Shown here: one piece after another, positions 47,551-60,495 of the stretch | How positions within the stretch are numbered: position 1 is the stretch's first letter | Layout: the number at the start of each line of letters is the position of its first letter | Source: Anseranas semipalmata | Lineage: Eukaryota > Chordata > Aves > Anseriformes > Anseranatidae | Direction: 5' to 3' | Assembly (NCBI GenBank): GCA_013399115.1 | Contig: VXAA01003849.1 | Location: forward strand, 1,729,081 to 1,793,080 | Length of the DNA stretch: 64,000 bases | The notes under the pieces: model-generated | What the model was told of the DNA's origin: nothing | The model's input: the letters and a program-made list of their open reading frames with translations, nothing else | Databases searched by the model: none | Made by a program: the position numbers and the translations under genes

Positions 47551-49213
47551 GATTATCAAAATATGCATGTTAGAATAGAAAAGTTACTGATCCAGATACC
47601 CTTCAATTTACTTCACATAGAAAAAGTAATGATCTGAATCATTTTAAAGGTGAAATTCAAAGATGAAGCAAACTTCTGACTAATCCTAGCTTTGCATATT
47701 GCCCCAACCCATGAACCAAAGTGTGATTGCCATTCAGGTTCCCCCTCCCAAGGCATAGTTTCAACTAACAAACTAACACCTTCTTCTTCTTCACCCTCCA
47801 TGGTTTGCCTTTGTCTGTGCTTGCCCCTGCCTTCATTCAGCCTAATCATCTCCCCAGGTTGCTCTTCAGCTAATTAGGGCCAGACACAGGTAACATCAAG
47901 TGATTCTTTCCACAGGCTTCCAAGAAGCCAAGCGAATGCCCTACACCAACCAGCTGAGAACCTGGGCTGCTCTGTACTTCTATTTTACTCATCCACTGGG
48001 CTCCTGTAGCATACAAGGATTCTCATGTAATAAGTTCCAAGGGAAACATCAAAAAGGTAGTTTGACTGAATTAGGTTCTCAAATATTATGATACATTGAT
48101 ATTTCCTTACAAAGGCAGATTCTAATATTTAATTTCTGAATGTCTAAGTTCCCTTTGGGAGTTGGATGAAAATAATTTTCATCTCCTGTAAGAGTGTGGA
48201 GAGGTGATTTTAGCAAAGTTTATAATACCAGATTTTACAGATTTTAATAGTTCCTTCATATGACAGTGAGCAAGCTAAAAACTCCTTGATAAAGTTCTGG
48301 TTTCCTTTAACAACATGTGGTTAGCCTGCTCCTATTTCACTTCTGGTCAGTATTGATTTGTTTATTTTTTCTGAGTTATCTGTTGCCTTTCCATTATCTC
48401 TTGCCTATTACTCTTTGGGAGTCCTGCATATTTTTTCCTTCCATCAGTTTACTTTAAGGGCTGATTTAGAGATAAGTTGGACTATTCAAAAGCTGTAGCT
48501 GTTGGCCATCCTGTCTTCTTCAGAGCCCCAAAACTCTGTTCTCTTCTGTTGCTATGTCTAACTGCTTGTGCACAGAAATACATGCTCCTTAAGTTATGAG
48601 ATGTCAGAAGGCATCAAAGAAAAGGATTATAGGTATTAATAAGAAGCTGCTGACAAGATGCCCATTGGCAGAAAGAAATCACCACTTCATGTAAGATAGA
48701 GGAAATTGGGATTTTACTTGCTGGGTAGAAAGACATATTATAGATGGGAAATAATGTTTATTTGCCATTTTATTAGTTGGATTCTATTACTTCAAAACTT
48801 CTGCACTGATAAACAATAGCAATAAGAAAAGGCTGGGCATTTTGAATATTACTGCAGGGCTTATGTTATGGCTTTCTTAGTTTGCAAGAATGCATCTTAG
48901 ACTCTCATCATAAGGTAAATCTCAGCCTTTGGCTAATTTATGGAAAGGCAAAAATATCACTGGTTAGAATGAGCAAGCTTTTCAGAGGGGAACAAAATAA
49001 ATCCACAAAACTCCATATTTTTCAACTGACAGTACTAAGTCATTTGAAAAAAAAAAATGGCTGTTCCCATCTGGTCAGCATCTGCTAGTCTCCATGTCAC
49101 TACAGAACGTGTAAGATTTTTTTCCTCTAGTTTTTGCTAACTTATCCCAAATTTAATTTCAAAAATTAAGAGAGATGAGAGAGAAAATCTTTGTACGCCT
49201 GCCCTGGTGTGGG
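47551..49213. other. Noncoding DNA, no gene recognised
   Basis: Frames reach 78 codons (47613-47849). No repeat that I can name. Confidence 0.55.
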
Positions 49214-49249
49214 TGTGTATATATATATATGTGTGTGTGTGCGTGTGTA
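49214..49249. repeat. Compound (TG)n(TA)n(TG)n microsatellite
   Basis: Alternating purine-pyrimidine DNA: tgtgta, then five or six TA, then tgtgtgtgtg and cgtgtgt. Such tracts are polymorphic and can adopt left-handed DNA under torsion. Confidence 0.9.
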
Positions 49250-50564
49250 CACCTGGTATAAATACCTGTCCTGGGACTTGCCTGTACTAATATCTCTTGT
49301 GTAAGATGCTGCTAAAATACTTGGCCCATTCTGCATGCTGATCCCAGCCATCTTTACTTCAGTTCTCAGGGATGCTGACCTTTAGTGAGAACCACTGTAA
49401 GGACTGCTAGAAGATATTTTATATCCTTCACTTATTACTAGCTGATTTCACTGGCCAATGTTTGTGCAAAATGAATGACAATCTCTTTGGTCAAGAAAGC
49501 TTTCTAAACCATCGAGATAAACAAGTGATGACACAGGAAAAGCAATGGGCATAGCCAGGCTCAAGAGCAGTGCTAACTCAGCCTGTCTCCCAGCTCAGTT
49601 CTCTGTCCCCCAGACTAGGGTATCTGCTTGCAGTGAGGTACAAGTGCCCAGCTTGCTGTCCACAGCTACTGATCTCAATTCTCTTACACCAGCCACGAGG
49701 CTGTTTTGTAATGTACTTGATTCTCTTCACATAAAAGGCAATCGCAAGCAGTGAACAATGCCAATTTTGCCAGATAGCATCATCTGATTTTCATACTTGT
49801 TAAACACCTGCCTTAATTTTTTGTCACTGTAAGTACTGTAAAATTTCCCCTTAGAAGTATAGGTGAAAGAAATTCATGTAAAATACATGCCTGCAGAGGT
49901 AGCATATTTTTTGGCATCAGTGAGTTCATGATATGGCAAAGCAATAAATGTTTTGTATATATGAAAGCATTTTCACCCAAAATGCCGTATTATCCTGTTT
50001 ATTGGGTCACTTTCACCTTTTCTATAATATTGTTGTTCCACTTCCCCCAGGGAATCACTGTTGATTTGAAGCAGTATTAGATAAAGACGAGGCCATACCA
50101 TACTTCAGAATGACTTCAAGTTTCCTTTATTTTGCAAAAGGTTGATTTAACATTAGATCAAGCATCTCTTGAGATCTTTTCATAAAATTGAAGTTCTACT
50201 GAAATATCATGTTTTGAGATAATCACATGCCTTAGAAGTCACGGATTATGTGTATCATGTAAGATATTAAACCTGTCAAGATGTTGTTTTTAATATGTCT
50301 TTTAGTTAAGACCATATCTTGACATGAATTATTCCTAGCATAGTCTCTCACACACTGGTTCAGCAAGCAATCATCCACTACATCCATCATTTCTGTTGCT
50401 GTCTCACCATATGTCTCAGAGGGGGTGGAGGGGGGAAGTTTCCAGTTAATCATTTTTTTGCATTTGGTATGCAAATCACTAAAAATTGAATGATGTGGCA
50501 ATTTCAAACAGAATTGTCCTAAGACTGAAGTTTTAGCACAGAGTTGCTTGACAGGTTTGCTGGG
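49250..50564. other. Noncoding DNA, no gene recognised
   Basis: The 136-codon minus frame at 50232-50642 begins with a Lys/Thr-rich stretch produced by the neighbouring T-rich tract, and the remainder has no family likeness. Confidence 0.5.
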
Positions 50565-50638
50565 TTTTTTTGGTGGTTTTTTTTTTTGTTGTTTGTTTGT
50601 TTTGTTTTTTTTTGTGTGGGTTTTTTTTTTTTTTTTTT
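50565..50638. repeat. T-rich low-complexity tract
   Basis: Runs of T broken by G, including (gttt)n and a terminal T18 (50621-50638). It may be an old, mutated poly(T), i.e. a retroposon tail on the minus strand, but no body is recognised next to it. Confidence 0.85.
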
Positions 50639-53600
50639 GCATCTTAACAAAATTTTACAGCTAGAAAAAATTCTCATGATAATCTCTAGCCTATTTCCTC
50701 CTCAGAGATATGTTTGCAAAAAATTTGGTTTATATTATCTTAGCAAGAGGCTTCTGCTTGTAATATTTCAAACCTTCATCTGCCCTTGGCAGCCACGACA
50801 TTCATCTATCTGACAAAATGAAAAAATAAAAAAAAAATGCCAGTCAACGAGTGAATGCTCCTTTAAGTAAATTTGTTAGCAAAGCATAATGGGTACTGTG
50901 CTCACTGAGGCTACATTGGCAACCGCATCCTCGAAGGTCTTGTGACTCCTACAGGCAATGGGTGACTCAGGGCAAGTAGAATCAGGACAGGACATTAGAA
51001 CAATAGAGCTTTTGCTTTTAAGAACAATCTGTTTTCATCAGCCATGAATTAATCCACAGAACAGTGGCACTGCGTAGGTTGCTCTTGGCTCTCTGAAGAT
51101 GCATATAATGAGATAAACAATGGCTTGTTAAGTTTCAGATTCATTTTGTAACCTCATGAAAAGCTCTGCATACTGCTTCTTAATATTGGGAATTGTCCTG
51201 CCGTAAATGCACATCAGTAAAGTACAGAATGCTCAAATTTAGGAAACAGAGCAGAGCCTAAGTAAAATCTTTACGCAGAACCGGGAAGGCACTGAGACTT
51301 GAATTTCTCAGCTGTTTAAGCTAGGACATCTGTGCAGGACAGAGATAGAAGAAAGGACAATGATCATCCTGAATTTTTTCTGAAGTCTGTGCTGCACGTA
51401 GACTACCATGTAGTTTCTCAGGCTGCCTATACTTTCTTTCTCTGTAGATTGTAGCAGAGATCCATGGAAGCTATCACCACCAAAAACAACTGGTTTTGAT
51501 TTAATACTCTTTCTGCAATTAAGACATATTTTATAAGCAGCTCTTTGTTTTGTGGGATCATCAGGTCAACTTGGAGCTTAGCTCATGAGACAAATACAGC
51601 AGCTTACTGAGCATGTTTTCATCTTTTCATTCAGCCAGAAAAACTTCATAGTTCTGATAAGGGATCCTCCTACGCGGACCACTTACAGACAATCCAATTA
51701 AATAAAAAGTGGAAACAAAGAATATAGGGTCAGATATTTTTATTATTATTATTTTATTCAGTGCTTTTTACATATAAAAGCTTGTAGATACACGTACGAG
51801 CAGGGATGGTACACAGATTTTCTTCTGCCAGGTGACTACAAACTGCTAGATAATGCAGTCATATCTCCTCTTGGTCCCTCTTTGATCTACTGAATTTTGA
51901 AGGTTTTTCTGTATGGTGGAACAGCTTCAGCCAGAGAGACAGATGCTCTCTGCCCCCTCACAACCCAGTCCGTCTCCTGTAGCCAGCATCCTCGTGGCTG
52001 GGCCTCTCATCTCAGGGAGAGGTGAGAGATCTGTGTTTGAATGATCTCCAGCAGGGCAGGAAGATGGGATGGAGTCTCTAAGATTCTTCAAAAGTAATCC
52101 AGCATTCACTGTAAAATAGCATAACATATAATACCAGGCAGTGGTGGAGTTTAGGAGAAAATAACTTCAAAATTACAGTTTTTAGTATATGCACTTTAAT
52201 TTTGCCTATTTTAGGCACTTCTTTTTTTTTTTTTTTTTTAATGATGATATCCTCAAACCATGTCCTGGAAAGCAGTCCCATTAATTCTCAGGTAGAAGAG
52301 TTACAAATGCTACATTCCCTGCTATCAAAAGAGAAGTGGCTGTTTCTCAAGCTGCCTGGATATTACAGGTGTCCAAATTTCTCTGCTGAGTATTTCTGCT
52401 ATTCAGAAACAGGAGGTTTTGCAGTTTAGTGCCTGTGAGGGCAATTCTATCCAGCATAAAGTTGTTCTTTGGAGCTAAGCTGTGCCACTGTGCCCAGAAA
52501 TGACTCAGATATTTCCCTCTTACACCAGTACATTGAAGCTGGGCCTGAATGCTCCTGGGTCACAATACCCCTGCATCTTCATTTAAATATCACCTTCTGT
52601 CTCACACAAGGAATATTTGGCTATTGAACAAGCAGTTGATTCCCACCACAGATACCTGCTCAGGTTCTCCCCATTTGCTGAGCCACTCTTCACTCACTGC
52701 CACTCAAAAACCACTGACCAAAACCTCTGAGGCTCATGCTGGTATGTGGGTCTCAAAGTTTTTGCCTTTCGGGTGTGGAACAGGTAGGTGCAGAGCAGCC
52801 TTAGGCAGAGGGGTTTTCTCTCATGGTGTCCCTATGCTATACCCCGGAGGAGGAGTACTCTTTGTCCTAGATAAGTTGGAAAATGATTATTAGCTCCTCT
52901 GAAATACATTTCTATTTTTTTTACTGTTAGAGTAGGAACCGGGGATGTGACTCAAAATTTGCTCCGTCCCTTGTGAAAGAAACAATGAAATGGGTGTGGA
53001 TGGAAAAGGTCTTTGGCCAGGAACCTCACCTGGGGAAGGCCAGCTGAGGGCTCCCTTTCACACCACTCTTAAGAGGAACAGATACTTCTTTAGCTGAAAA
53101 AATAATGACCATTCTCTGAAAATCATATCCTTCATTTTCCCCGGGTAACTCACAGACATTTTACAATGGCAATAAAGTTTTAATTTAAAGCATCAATGAT
53201 ACAATCTTTCAAGAGGTAATGCTTGGTTTAGTCTCTGGCAGCTCTTTGGTCCAAATCTCTTGTCTTCACTTTTCATGGTCCATTAATGAAGAGATGAACT
53301 GCAGAAGAGAAACTTGATCCATTAAATCCATTCCATTAGTTCTTTTGTCCTCTTTATCAACTGTATCCAGATCCAAGTAGTAACTGGAATTTTCCATAAA
53401 CACCTATTGCTTGTACCATGTTTCCTTCCTGTTTGGGCTGCTACTATTTTAGTCTAAGCATAACTTTTGCCCACAAGATCTCTTGCATGGAGAGGAAACT
53501 TGCTATGAATACTGATATTTTATTGACTCATTTTATTTCTCAAAAAAAAAAAAGAAAGAAAAAAATGAAAAAGAAAAATGCTATGACTTTGATCTGGAAT

Positions 53601-54330
53601 GTATTGTTTTGTTGCCTAAAGAAACATTAATCATAAATTCAAGAAAGACAGGGGAACAGAAACAACAAAGATGAAACTGGAACAAGAAATGCATAAAACA
53701 TTGGAAAGATGTAAATAAATTTGCCAAACATGCCTGTTATATCCTAAGAATGTCAATGATTTTATAGAAATAATTGCTTACATGCTAAAGCAAAATGTTT
53801 CTGATCATGACTGTTGTATTCTGTTTTGATAGCCCACAATATTCCAGTGTCTGAAACATGTGAAGCATTGAAGTCATTTTCCTTTCAAAGTAAAAAGAAA
53901 TATCAGAAACAGAAATAGAACTAACTATAAAAGCTTTTTTGACCAAAAAAAAAAAAATGTTAAAATGATTTTGAGTAACTTATTTTAAGGAAAGATAATG
54001 AAACCAGATTTTCTTTTATTTTGAAAAAAAAAATCTATAAACATTTTTAGCATAAATAGGTATTCTTTTAAAGATCTCTTTACTTGACAAGCTATTTTCT
54101 TTGAAATATAAACCCAGAAAATTCTCAACCATTTCAGTATCTGAGATCTTAACAGGCAATAACTTTTGCTTGGTGGCAATTTCTCTGTGATAGCCATTTT
54201 GTTATTTATAATACTCTGTGAGTTTCTAATGCTTATCACCTTAGAATGAAGTTATTTAACAATATTAAGGACAAAAAGTCCTGGGTGTAGGGCTGGGAGA
54301 AGCAGGAGAGCACAGCTCTCAGGCTAGTGG
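50639..54330. other. Noncoding DNA, no gene recognised
   Basis: T18 at 52222-52239. The 114-codon frame at 52549-52893 matches no family. The sequence cttacaccagtacattgaagctggg at about 52519 weakly recalls the foldback repeats at 35.4 and 60.4 kb, too weak to call. Confidence 0.5.
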
Positions 54331-54337
54331 CACCCGA

Positions 54338-54373
54338 CCACAGTGGCATCCCACTATACGACAGCCACTGTGG
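54338..54373. repeat. Perfect 10-bp inverted repeat
   Basis: ccacagtggc (54338-54347) and gccactgtgg (54364-54373) pair perfectly across a 16-base loop. It lies in a GC-richer 250-base patch. No function is claimed. Confidence 0.7.
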
Positions 54374-55839
54374 ATATGTGCAGGCCAGGAAAGGGAAGGG
54401 ATGGGAGAACAGTGCATGTTTGCTCTTCTAGCTCCTCTGCTGTATTTAAACACGGGCAGGAGCTTCATCACCCTGTTGTCATGCCAGCCTGTGAGGAGGG
54501 GTTTGTCACTTAAATCGAGGGGGTCTGGCACTGTTACCCAGCATGGAGGAGTTCAGAAAATGCACACCAGAGAAAATATGTTTCCAATGTTAAAAAAAAG
54601 AAAGAGAAAAGGATTACAAGAGCAGTGGAAATACTATACAAAGGATTTATCTATTCTCTACCTGTCTCACTTATAGAGGATTTGGATGGATTTTAGCTAC
54701 AGGGAGTCAGCTACTCTGACTGTGTATACAGTAACGACTGCACAAATAAGCATGGTCTTCATTCAGATAATACAATCAACCTCTTATTTCCTTATATTAC
54801 TCAGCAGCACCAGAGGTGCATGTTGTCTCAGTATGCTACATAGCCTACCTATCTCTATGCTTCATCCAACACTCTTCCTCTGCAGGAAATTGAGCCCACA
54901 GTCTTCTTCGGCATATAGATTTTCCCCTTCTTAGGGGCTGCTAACATCTCATCAGTCAAAGCAAGATGCCAACTAAAAAGCAATATTTTTTTTTTTTCTG
55001 AAGCCAAGGGGAAAAAATATACCAGCAGCAATGAAACTTAAATTATGCATTTTACTCAGTTTATTAGCTGAGTATAAGTTTCATTGTAAAGAAGCTTCTA
55101 GGGTGTATCACTGTTTCTCTGTCTTTTCTTTCTACTCTACAGAGACAGCAGTAACTTGCATCCTATCTAGTATGGTACTGACCTGTAAAAAATACAAAAG
55201 AGCACATTTAACAGAAAGGAGAGAAACACAGAATAAATATATAGTTTTTTTCTTTGTCTCTCAGAATGCATACAAACACACACACAAGCACATACACGGA
55301 GTTTTCAATGCTGTTTTACTAAAACAAATCTTCAGACTCCCAGCAACAAACATCCAGTCACTTATTAGTAAGAATCCCAATGGATATTGCAGAGTCTGAC
55401 TACTTATGCTTTTGAGATGTAAATATCAGAATTGCTTTTTGAAGAAGTAAAATGTAAAAGCAGTTAAAGTTCAGGATTCAATTTTTTCTTCTTCTTTTGA
55501 TAAATACATTTACATTTTAATTTTCAGTATTTTCAATTTTCACCACTGAAAGGCTGTATTTCTGGATGAAAAGCACAATAATAAAATGTTCTCCCGTCCA
55601 TAATTTTCTTGTAATTCACAGAAATGATCTGAGGGCATATAGCTCACGACAATATATATTATAGTGTTCAGAGCAGAGAACTCAATTGTTAAGGCTGCAA
55701 TTTCAAACATATGTATATTAATGAACTGGCTTTGGCTTCATTAGAAATTCTTATAGAGTTTTTTGCTGACATAGAATCATCTCTGCTATAATCTTACAAA
55801 TCTGCAAAGATTGTCAGAAATGTGCATGTTATTTCATTT
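54374..55839. other. Noncoding DNA, no gene recognised
   Basis: Frames up to 122 codons (55031-55399) with no family likeness. A short acacacacac run lies near 55280. Confidence 0.5.
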
Positions 55840-56070
55840 ATTCGATCAATATATGTGTGTCAATGACAATTACCCTGCAGAAATCCATATAATAGTCTTA
55901 TTTTTTTAGGCCTATATGGCATCGTAGATTATGAAAGGAACAGAACAATGCAACATGCCATGTCTTACATTATTTGGCAAAGTAGCGTGGCTTTATTTAT
56001 ATGAGGAAAATGCTATAAATCTTTTTCTGCTTTTATTGCAATCAGTTCCCTTCCTGTGCTTGAAATGATA
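55840..56070. other. Possible conserved noncoding element
   Basis: Non-repetitive AT-rich block with motifs such as ttattcgatcaatat, tgacaattaccc, agattatgaaagg and tttatttatatgagg. It has two rare CpGs, no open frame of note and no transposon trace. The composition is enhancer-like, but conservation cannot be judged from one genome. Confidence 0.25.
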
Positions 56071-57719
56071 AAGCGGAGTTGTCTAATGTAAAAAAAAAAA
56101 AAAAAAAAAAAAAGTCTGAACAAACACTGGAAACATTATTGGTCTTTACCCATAGCCTGGGATAGATTTTACCTACACACTTTAATCACTCCGGCTACTA
56201 GAAGGAAAATGAAGAAAAAGTTATTCTAACTTGCCAAACTGACAACAACATCTACAGCTAACAACTGTTCAATGTGGTACCCATTATAAAATGTAAGATT
56301 GGTGTGCCAGGCTATAAAAACATACAGACTCTATTCTCAAAAAAAAAATAAAAATAAAAAATAAAAAACCTGCTACATCAATAAATAAGATTAGTTGAGA
56401 AACCAGAGCATAAGGCAAAACATGTAGGAGGAGGTCAACAAAAGTCTGGTAGATAAAGCTCAGAAACAAGGCTGAAAAACAGCACAGAATGGAGAATGCA
56501 TTCAGCACACCACCGAAGAATAGATACAGGTAACAACTGGCTTCCCTGGGGGAGCCTGCGATTTCATCTCAGCATGAGAGCTTGCACCGCCGGGAAGTGT
56601 CCCTCTGCCCATGCTAAGGAAGCCTAGGGAGCTGTTTGAAGGCTTGCTCTTTGGGGAAATTGCATTCTTCCTTATTGCAGTTACTGCAACGAATATATTT
56701 TTTTTCTGCTTGAGGCTGGCACCTTGCTCTGCTGACATTCACTTCTATTTCCCTCTCTAAAGCCTCATTTTCTCCCTGCCTAGGTTTTGCAGAAGCTCCC
56801 ACCAGCACTCTTTGCACCTAACTCTTTTATGTCTTCTGATCAGGTTTTATTCTTCAGGTTTGGCCACCCTTCTCCTCTCCACATGTCTATCAGGTTCTTT
56901 ACCCTGTTTCAATGCAGAGAGATGGGACTAAGATGGCTATAGCTCCAACCCTCCACTCTTCCTCCTTCAGCTCTGGTGCTGTTGAAGCTCTAGTGCCCGT
57001 TGGTCTTCTCCTCTGCCTCCACATCACCCCACCTGGAGAACAGAGAGCCTCTTCTACAACAGGAGAATAAAATGCCTGGCCTTAGCAAAGCAGTGACTGG
57101 AGAGCTGGCTGCTTTGGGAAATATGTCTGAGGATAAGCATAAGGAAGAGGGAGGATCTGTTTAAGGTAAAAGCTAGAGTAGGCGACTCTAAACGATGCAT
57201 GAACCACAGCATGCTGGAAACGAGCAAAGAAACAACATTGGTCTAGGAGTCTAACTTGTTTTGAGAGAAAAGTCAAGAATTAGATCATGCAACACGATTC
57301 TTGCTTGAATCTGGAGTGCCCCCAGTCCCGGTGCAACTGATGCAATTTTAGACATGAACGTTGTATGAACAGTAAAGTATTTTAAAAATAGGAAGGAAGC
57401 GTACTCACTTCTACAATGATTGCTCCTCATTATATTTACATAAGTATACATATTATTTTAAATTTAATATATGTGTATTTACTGACAGAGTGATGTTGTC
57501 AATATCCTTATTCTGAGAAATTGTCTACTGAAGCAGTGCAGAAATTCAGGTATTTTAGTGAAATTGAATACAGTGCACTTGCTCCCTCACAGGATCATGT
57601 CCTCCACATTTCTGGAAACTTAGTCAAGATTGTTGTGTTCGCTCATCCTAAATTTATTTGACCTTAATCCATGCTTGATGATGCACTGAGAAAGCCGGAA
57701 GGGACACAGCAGACACAAC
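56071..57719. other. Noncoding DNA with an A25 run
   Basis: An uninterrupted A25 lies at 56090-56114. An A/T-rich patch at 56340-56366 follows. Open frames stay below 80 codons. Confidence 0.55.
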
Positions 57720-57910
57720 AAGAGATGTGCCTCGCGGCAGGGAGCAGTTTATTCTAATGATTATTTATAAACCCCTTCAGTTCCCCAAGATGTTCTTTAG
57801 CGGTTGATTATAGTTTTTTTCAGCATTTTAGAAGCTGTTCCTAATAATATGGCAGATTTTTTCTAGCTGTTAAAATTGTTTAAGCTTCTGATTAATTTTG
57901 TACTAGTTAT
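57720..57910. other. Possible conserved noncoding element
   Basis: From cctcgcggcagg through gagcagtttattctaatgattatttataaacccc to ggttgattatag and cctaataatatggcag, the block is unique, homeobox-motif-rich and free of open frames. Candidate on composition only. Confidence 0.25.
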
Positions 57911-60429
57911 AATGCTAAGAGGAGATACTTTCCCCTAGTCACAACCCATGTAACTAAGAACGGGGAACTTCACTGCTGAACACCTACCCCTCGTAAAAGC
58001 AGGCAGACCAGCTGAGAGTCCTTCCAAGATAAAGCTCCCTTTGATTTCTCCAGATGTTTTTTTCCCTAAGTTAAGGCTGCAGGACTTGGCTGTGAGTTTG
58101 CAAGTGCCAAGGAGCTGAACTGGGTTTTACTACTCCATTACTCATGTGTCTCTATTTTTCCCCAAACTCTTTATATAGCTGCCACAGCTACTCTGCACCT
58201 TGCAAGAGATGGATGAGCCAAGAAACACCTCTTTAGCAATACCCGTAGCACTCGCCAAGTGCCAAGTCATCTATTTTACGTAGGATACAAGCAGTAGCTC
58301 TGTGTGCTAGACTGCAGGCCAACCGTCCTGTAAATAAATTTTGGTCTTGCTGAGCTGACCCTCTGCACACATTTAAACACTTCATTCTGCAGGACCCAGG
58401 GCTGCACTGTGACGCACGGCGCCTGCGAGGACAGCTCTGCAGCCATGGGCAGACCAGCAGAAGCTATAGGGAGCTTCTCCTGTAGCTCAACACAGCTCAC
58501 AAGCAGAAACCTCCCTGACACCAGACCGAAAATGTAGCTTTTATAGAGCCTGAAAAAATCTGGGTGAGGAGGGGGAAATCACTGAATCTTTTCAAAAGTA
58601 CTTTTTGCTCTTCCAGCACCTACTTTCCCAAGGGGCTGGATCCTTGGGGGCTTTCACACTAAAGTATAGTGTGTGTATATATACACACACACAGATATAT
58701 AAATACTTGTTTCAGCAGTAGCCATGCAGTGACTTTCATCCAAGATCTGGTTTTCCCCCACTTAGGTAAACAGCAAGCTGCAGGAATGGACTTATACCTC
58801 CAAGCTCAGCCCCACTCCCACTGCAGATAACTGCAAAACTGCCTGGCTTGAGCAGGATGGATGTGCGTGGGACGAATTAAGCTCACTGCAGCACAGAAGT
58901 AACCCTCCCTTCTCATTTAAGTGCAGGCACAGAAGTTTCTCGCTCAACCCCCAACCTGTGCAGAACATCTCTGCTGGGCACCGAGCTGTGAGTGCCTGCC
59001 CTCCCCTACAGCACCATGCCCTCGCTTATCCCAGGTACAAAGTGGGGAAAAAATACTTAGAGTGGGCTTTGGTTTTCTTAGTCTGTAGCTTCTGGATTGG
59101 GTGGGCTTTTCTGCTTGCAGCTGAGCTGACTTTCACAGCAAATAGCATAGATTAAGCTCTGTGCTCCGAGCAGGGATTTCTCATTTCATACATCATTTAT
59201 AACTTTCTGCAGTGATTCCATAAAGTCAGTATCTCTCCATAACACAAAGATGAGAAGGATGGAAAATATAGCTGAAAAAGTGACAAACCTGCAAATTGCA
59301 TTTATGTAGAGTTCCAGTGCCACAAAGCTTCTACAGCAATTTTATGGAAACCTAGCAAATTCAGTATAAATAAATTTGCAGTTTAGGAAAGTTATGCATT
59401 TATGGATTTCAGCACAGTGCCATATTACAGCTTAGCAAAGATGCTAAATGTCTCTCACACAAAATGGAAATTAAATCTGCTCTTCTATTTTGTCAGATCA
59501 GGTCTTTTCCTATGGTACAGTGGGCACAGATTTCACCACTCTTCCCTTACAGAAGTTGCAGTAGCAGTGAAAAATCACACAAACAAAACCCACTTTTGCA
59601 AAGGTTGCAAACACTAAGTACATCAGATTACTCTATAACTGGCAAGAGATGTCTTTTTTCATTTTCTGTTTCTCTGTGATACTCCATCAATCACTGGTTA
59701 CAAGAAAGCATACCGAGCGTACTATGGAAGAACCCCAGCACATTTTGGTGACATCCTGATTCCAGTGAAGCAAACAAAAAAAAAAAAAATCCTGCAGGTT
59801 TTATTAGAGCCACAAACTGCTCCTTTGCACTGAGCTCTTGTTTTCATAGTCAGAGCCAGTTGCCAAAATGCTGGTCCCAATCATGCTTTCATAGCTGGAT
59901 AATCAGGCTTTACTATGACCTAAACTAAGTAAGAACGGTGTAAATGAGAGGAGAACTGGGGCAGTCTGCTGTGAAGTTCCAGACACCAAATAGGAGCTGA
60001 AGAAGTGAGAGATCTTCTTACCAGCCTTCAATTTCTAATGGGCAAATGTTTACAAAGAAGTATATTATCATGCCTGTCACACATAATAATACCCATAAAT
60101 ATGGGTATATTAACTGTATTTTAAGTCAAGAGGAAATAACATCAGTAGTATACACACACTCACAAACACACATATGACAACATAAAATTGAATTCAGGTT
60201 GAAATGTTTTTCATTTCAGTATAGCCTATTGCCATCAGATAAAGAAAAAATATATATTATTCTCTGTCTAGCTCTTCCAAAGGAAATAATACCAAAGGTT
60301 TAAGAACACGCATTGGCTTCCTTCCTGATAGGATTTAAAATGTTCTTTTCCAATGTAAGTGCAAAACCAAACATTAAAGCTGAAAATCAAGCACACCAGT
60401 CACGCACATTCAAAACTGATGTGAAAAAC
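57911..60429. other. Noncoding DNA, no gene recognised
   Basis: A GC-richer stretch at 58390-58460 contains several CpGs but is too short for a CpG island. Frames stay at 81 codons or less. An A13 run lies near 59777. Confidence 0.5.
58669..58692. repeat. Perfect alternating palindrome (GT)n-TATA-(AC)n
   Basis: gtgtgtgtatatatacacacac (58669-58690) is its own reverse complement over 22 bases. Such tracts readily extrude cruciforms and vary in length. Confidence 0.9.
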
Positions 60430-60495
60430 CTGGACCTGCTGAAGTCAGTGGCACAACTCCCATTGACTTCAGTGGGGCCAAGATTCCACCCAATG
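60430..60495. repeat. Sauropsid foldback repeat around 'cattgacttca'
   Basis: tgaagtcagtgg (60440-60451) and ccattgacttca (60460-60471) are inverted with one mismatch, around an 8-base loop. The right flank gtggggccaagattccaccc matches the familiar 'aatggggccaggatttcaccc' ending of a palindromic repeat found throughout turtle, crocodile and bird genomes. I know the sequence but not its classification. Confidence 0.65.

Noticed and set aside
50232..50642. 136-codon minus-strand frame
   Set aside because: Its start is Lys-rich coding produced by a T-rich tract; the rest matches nothing.
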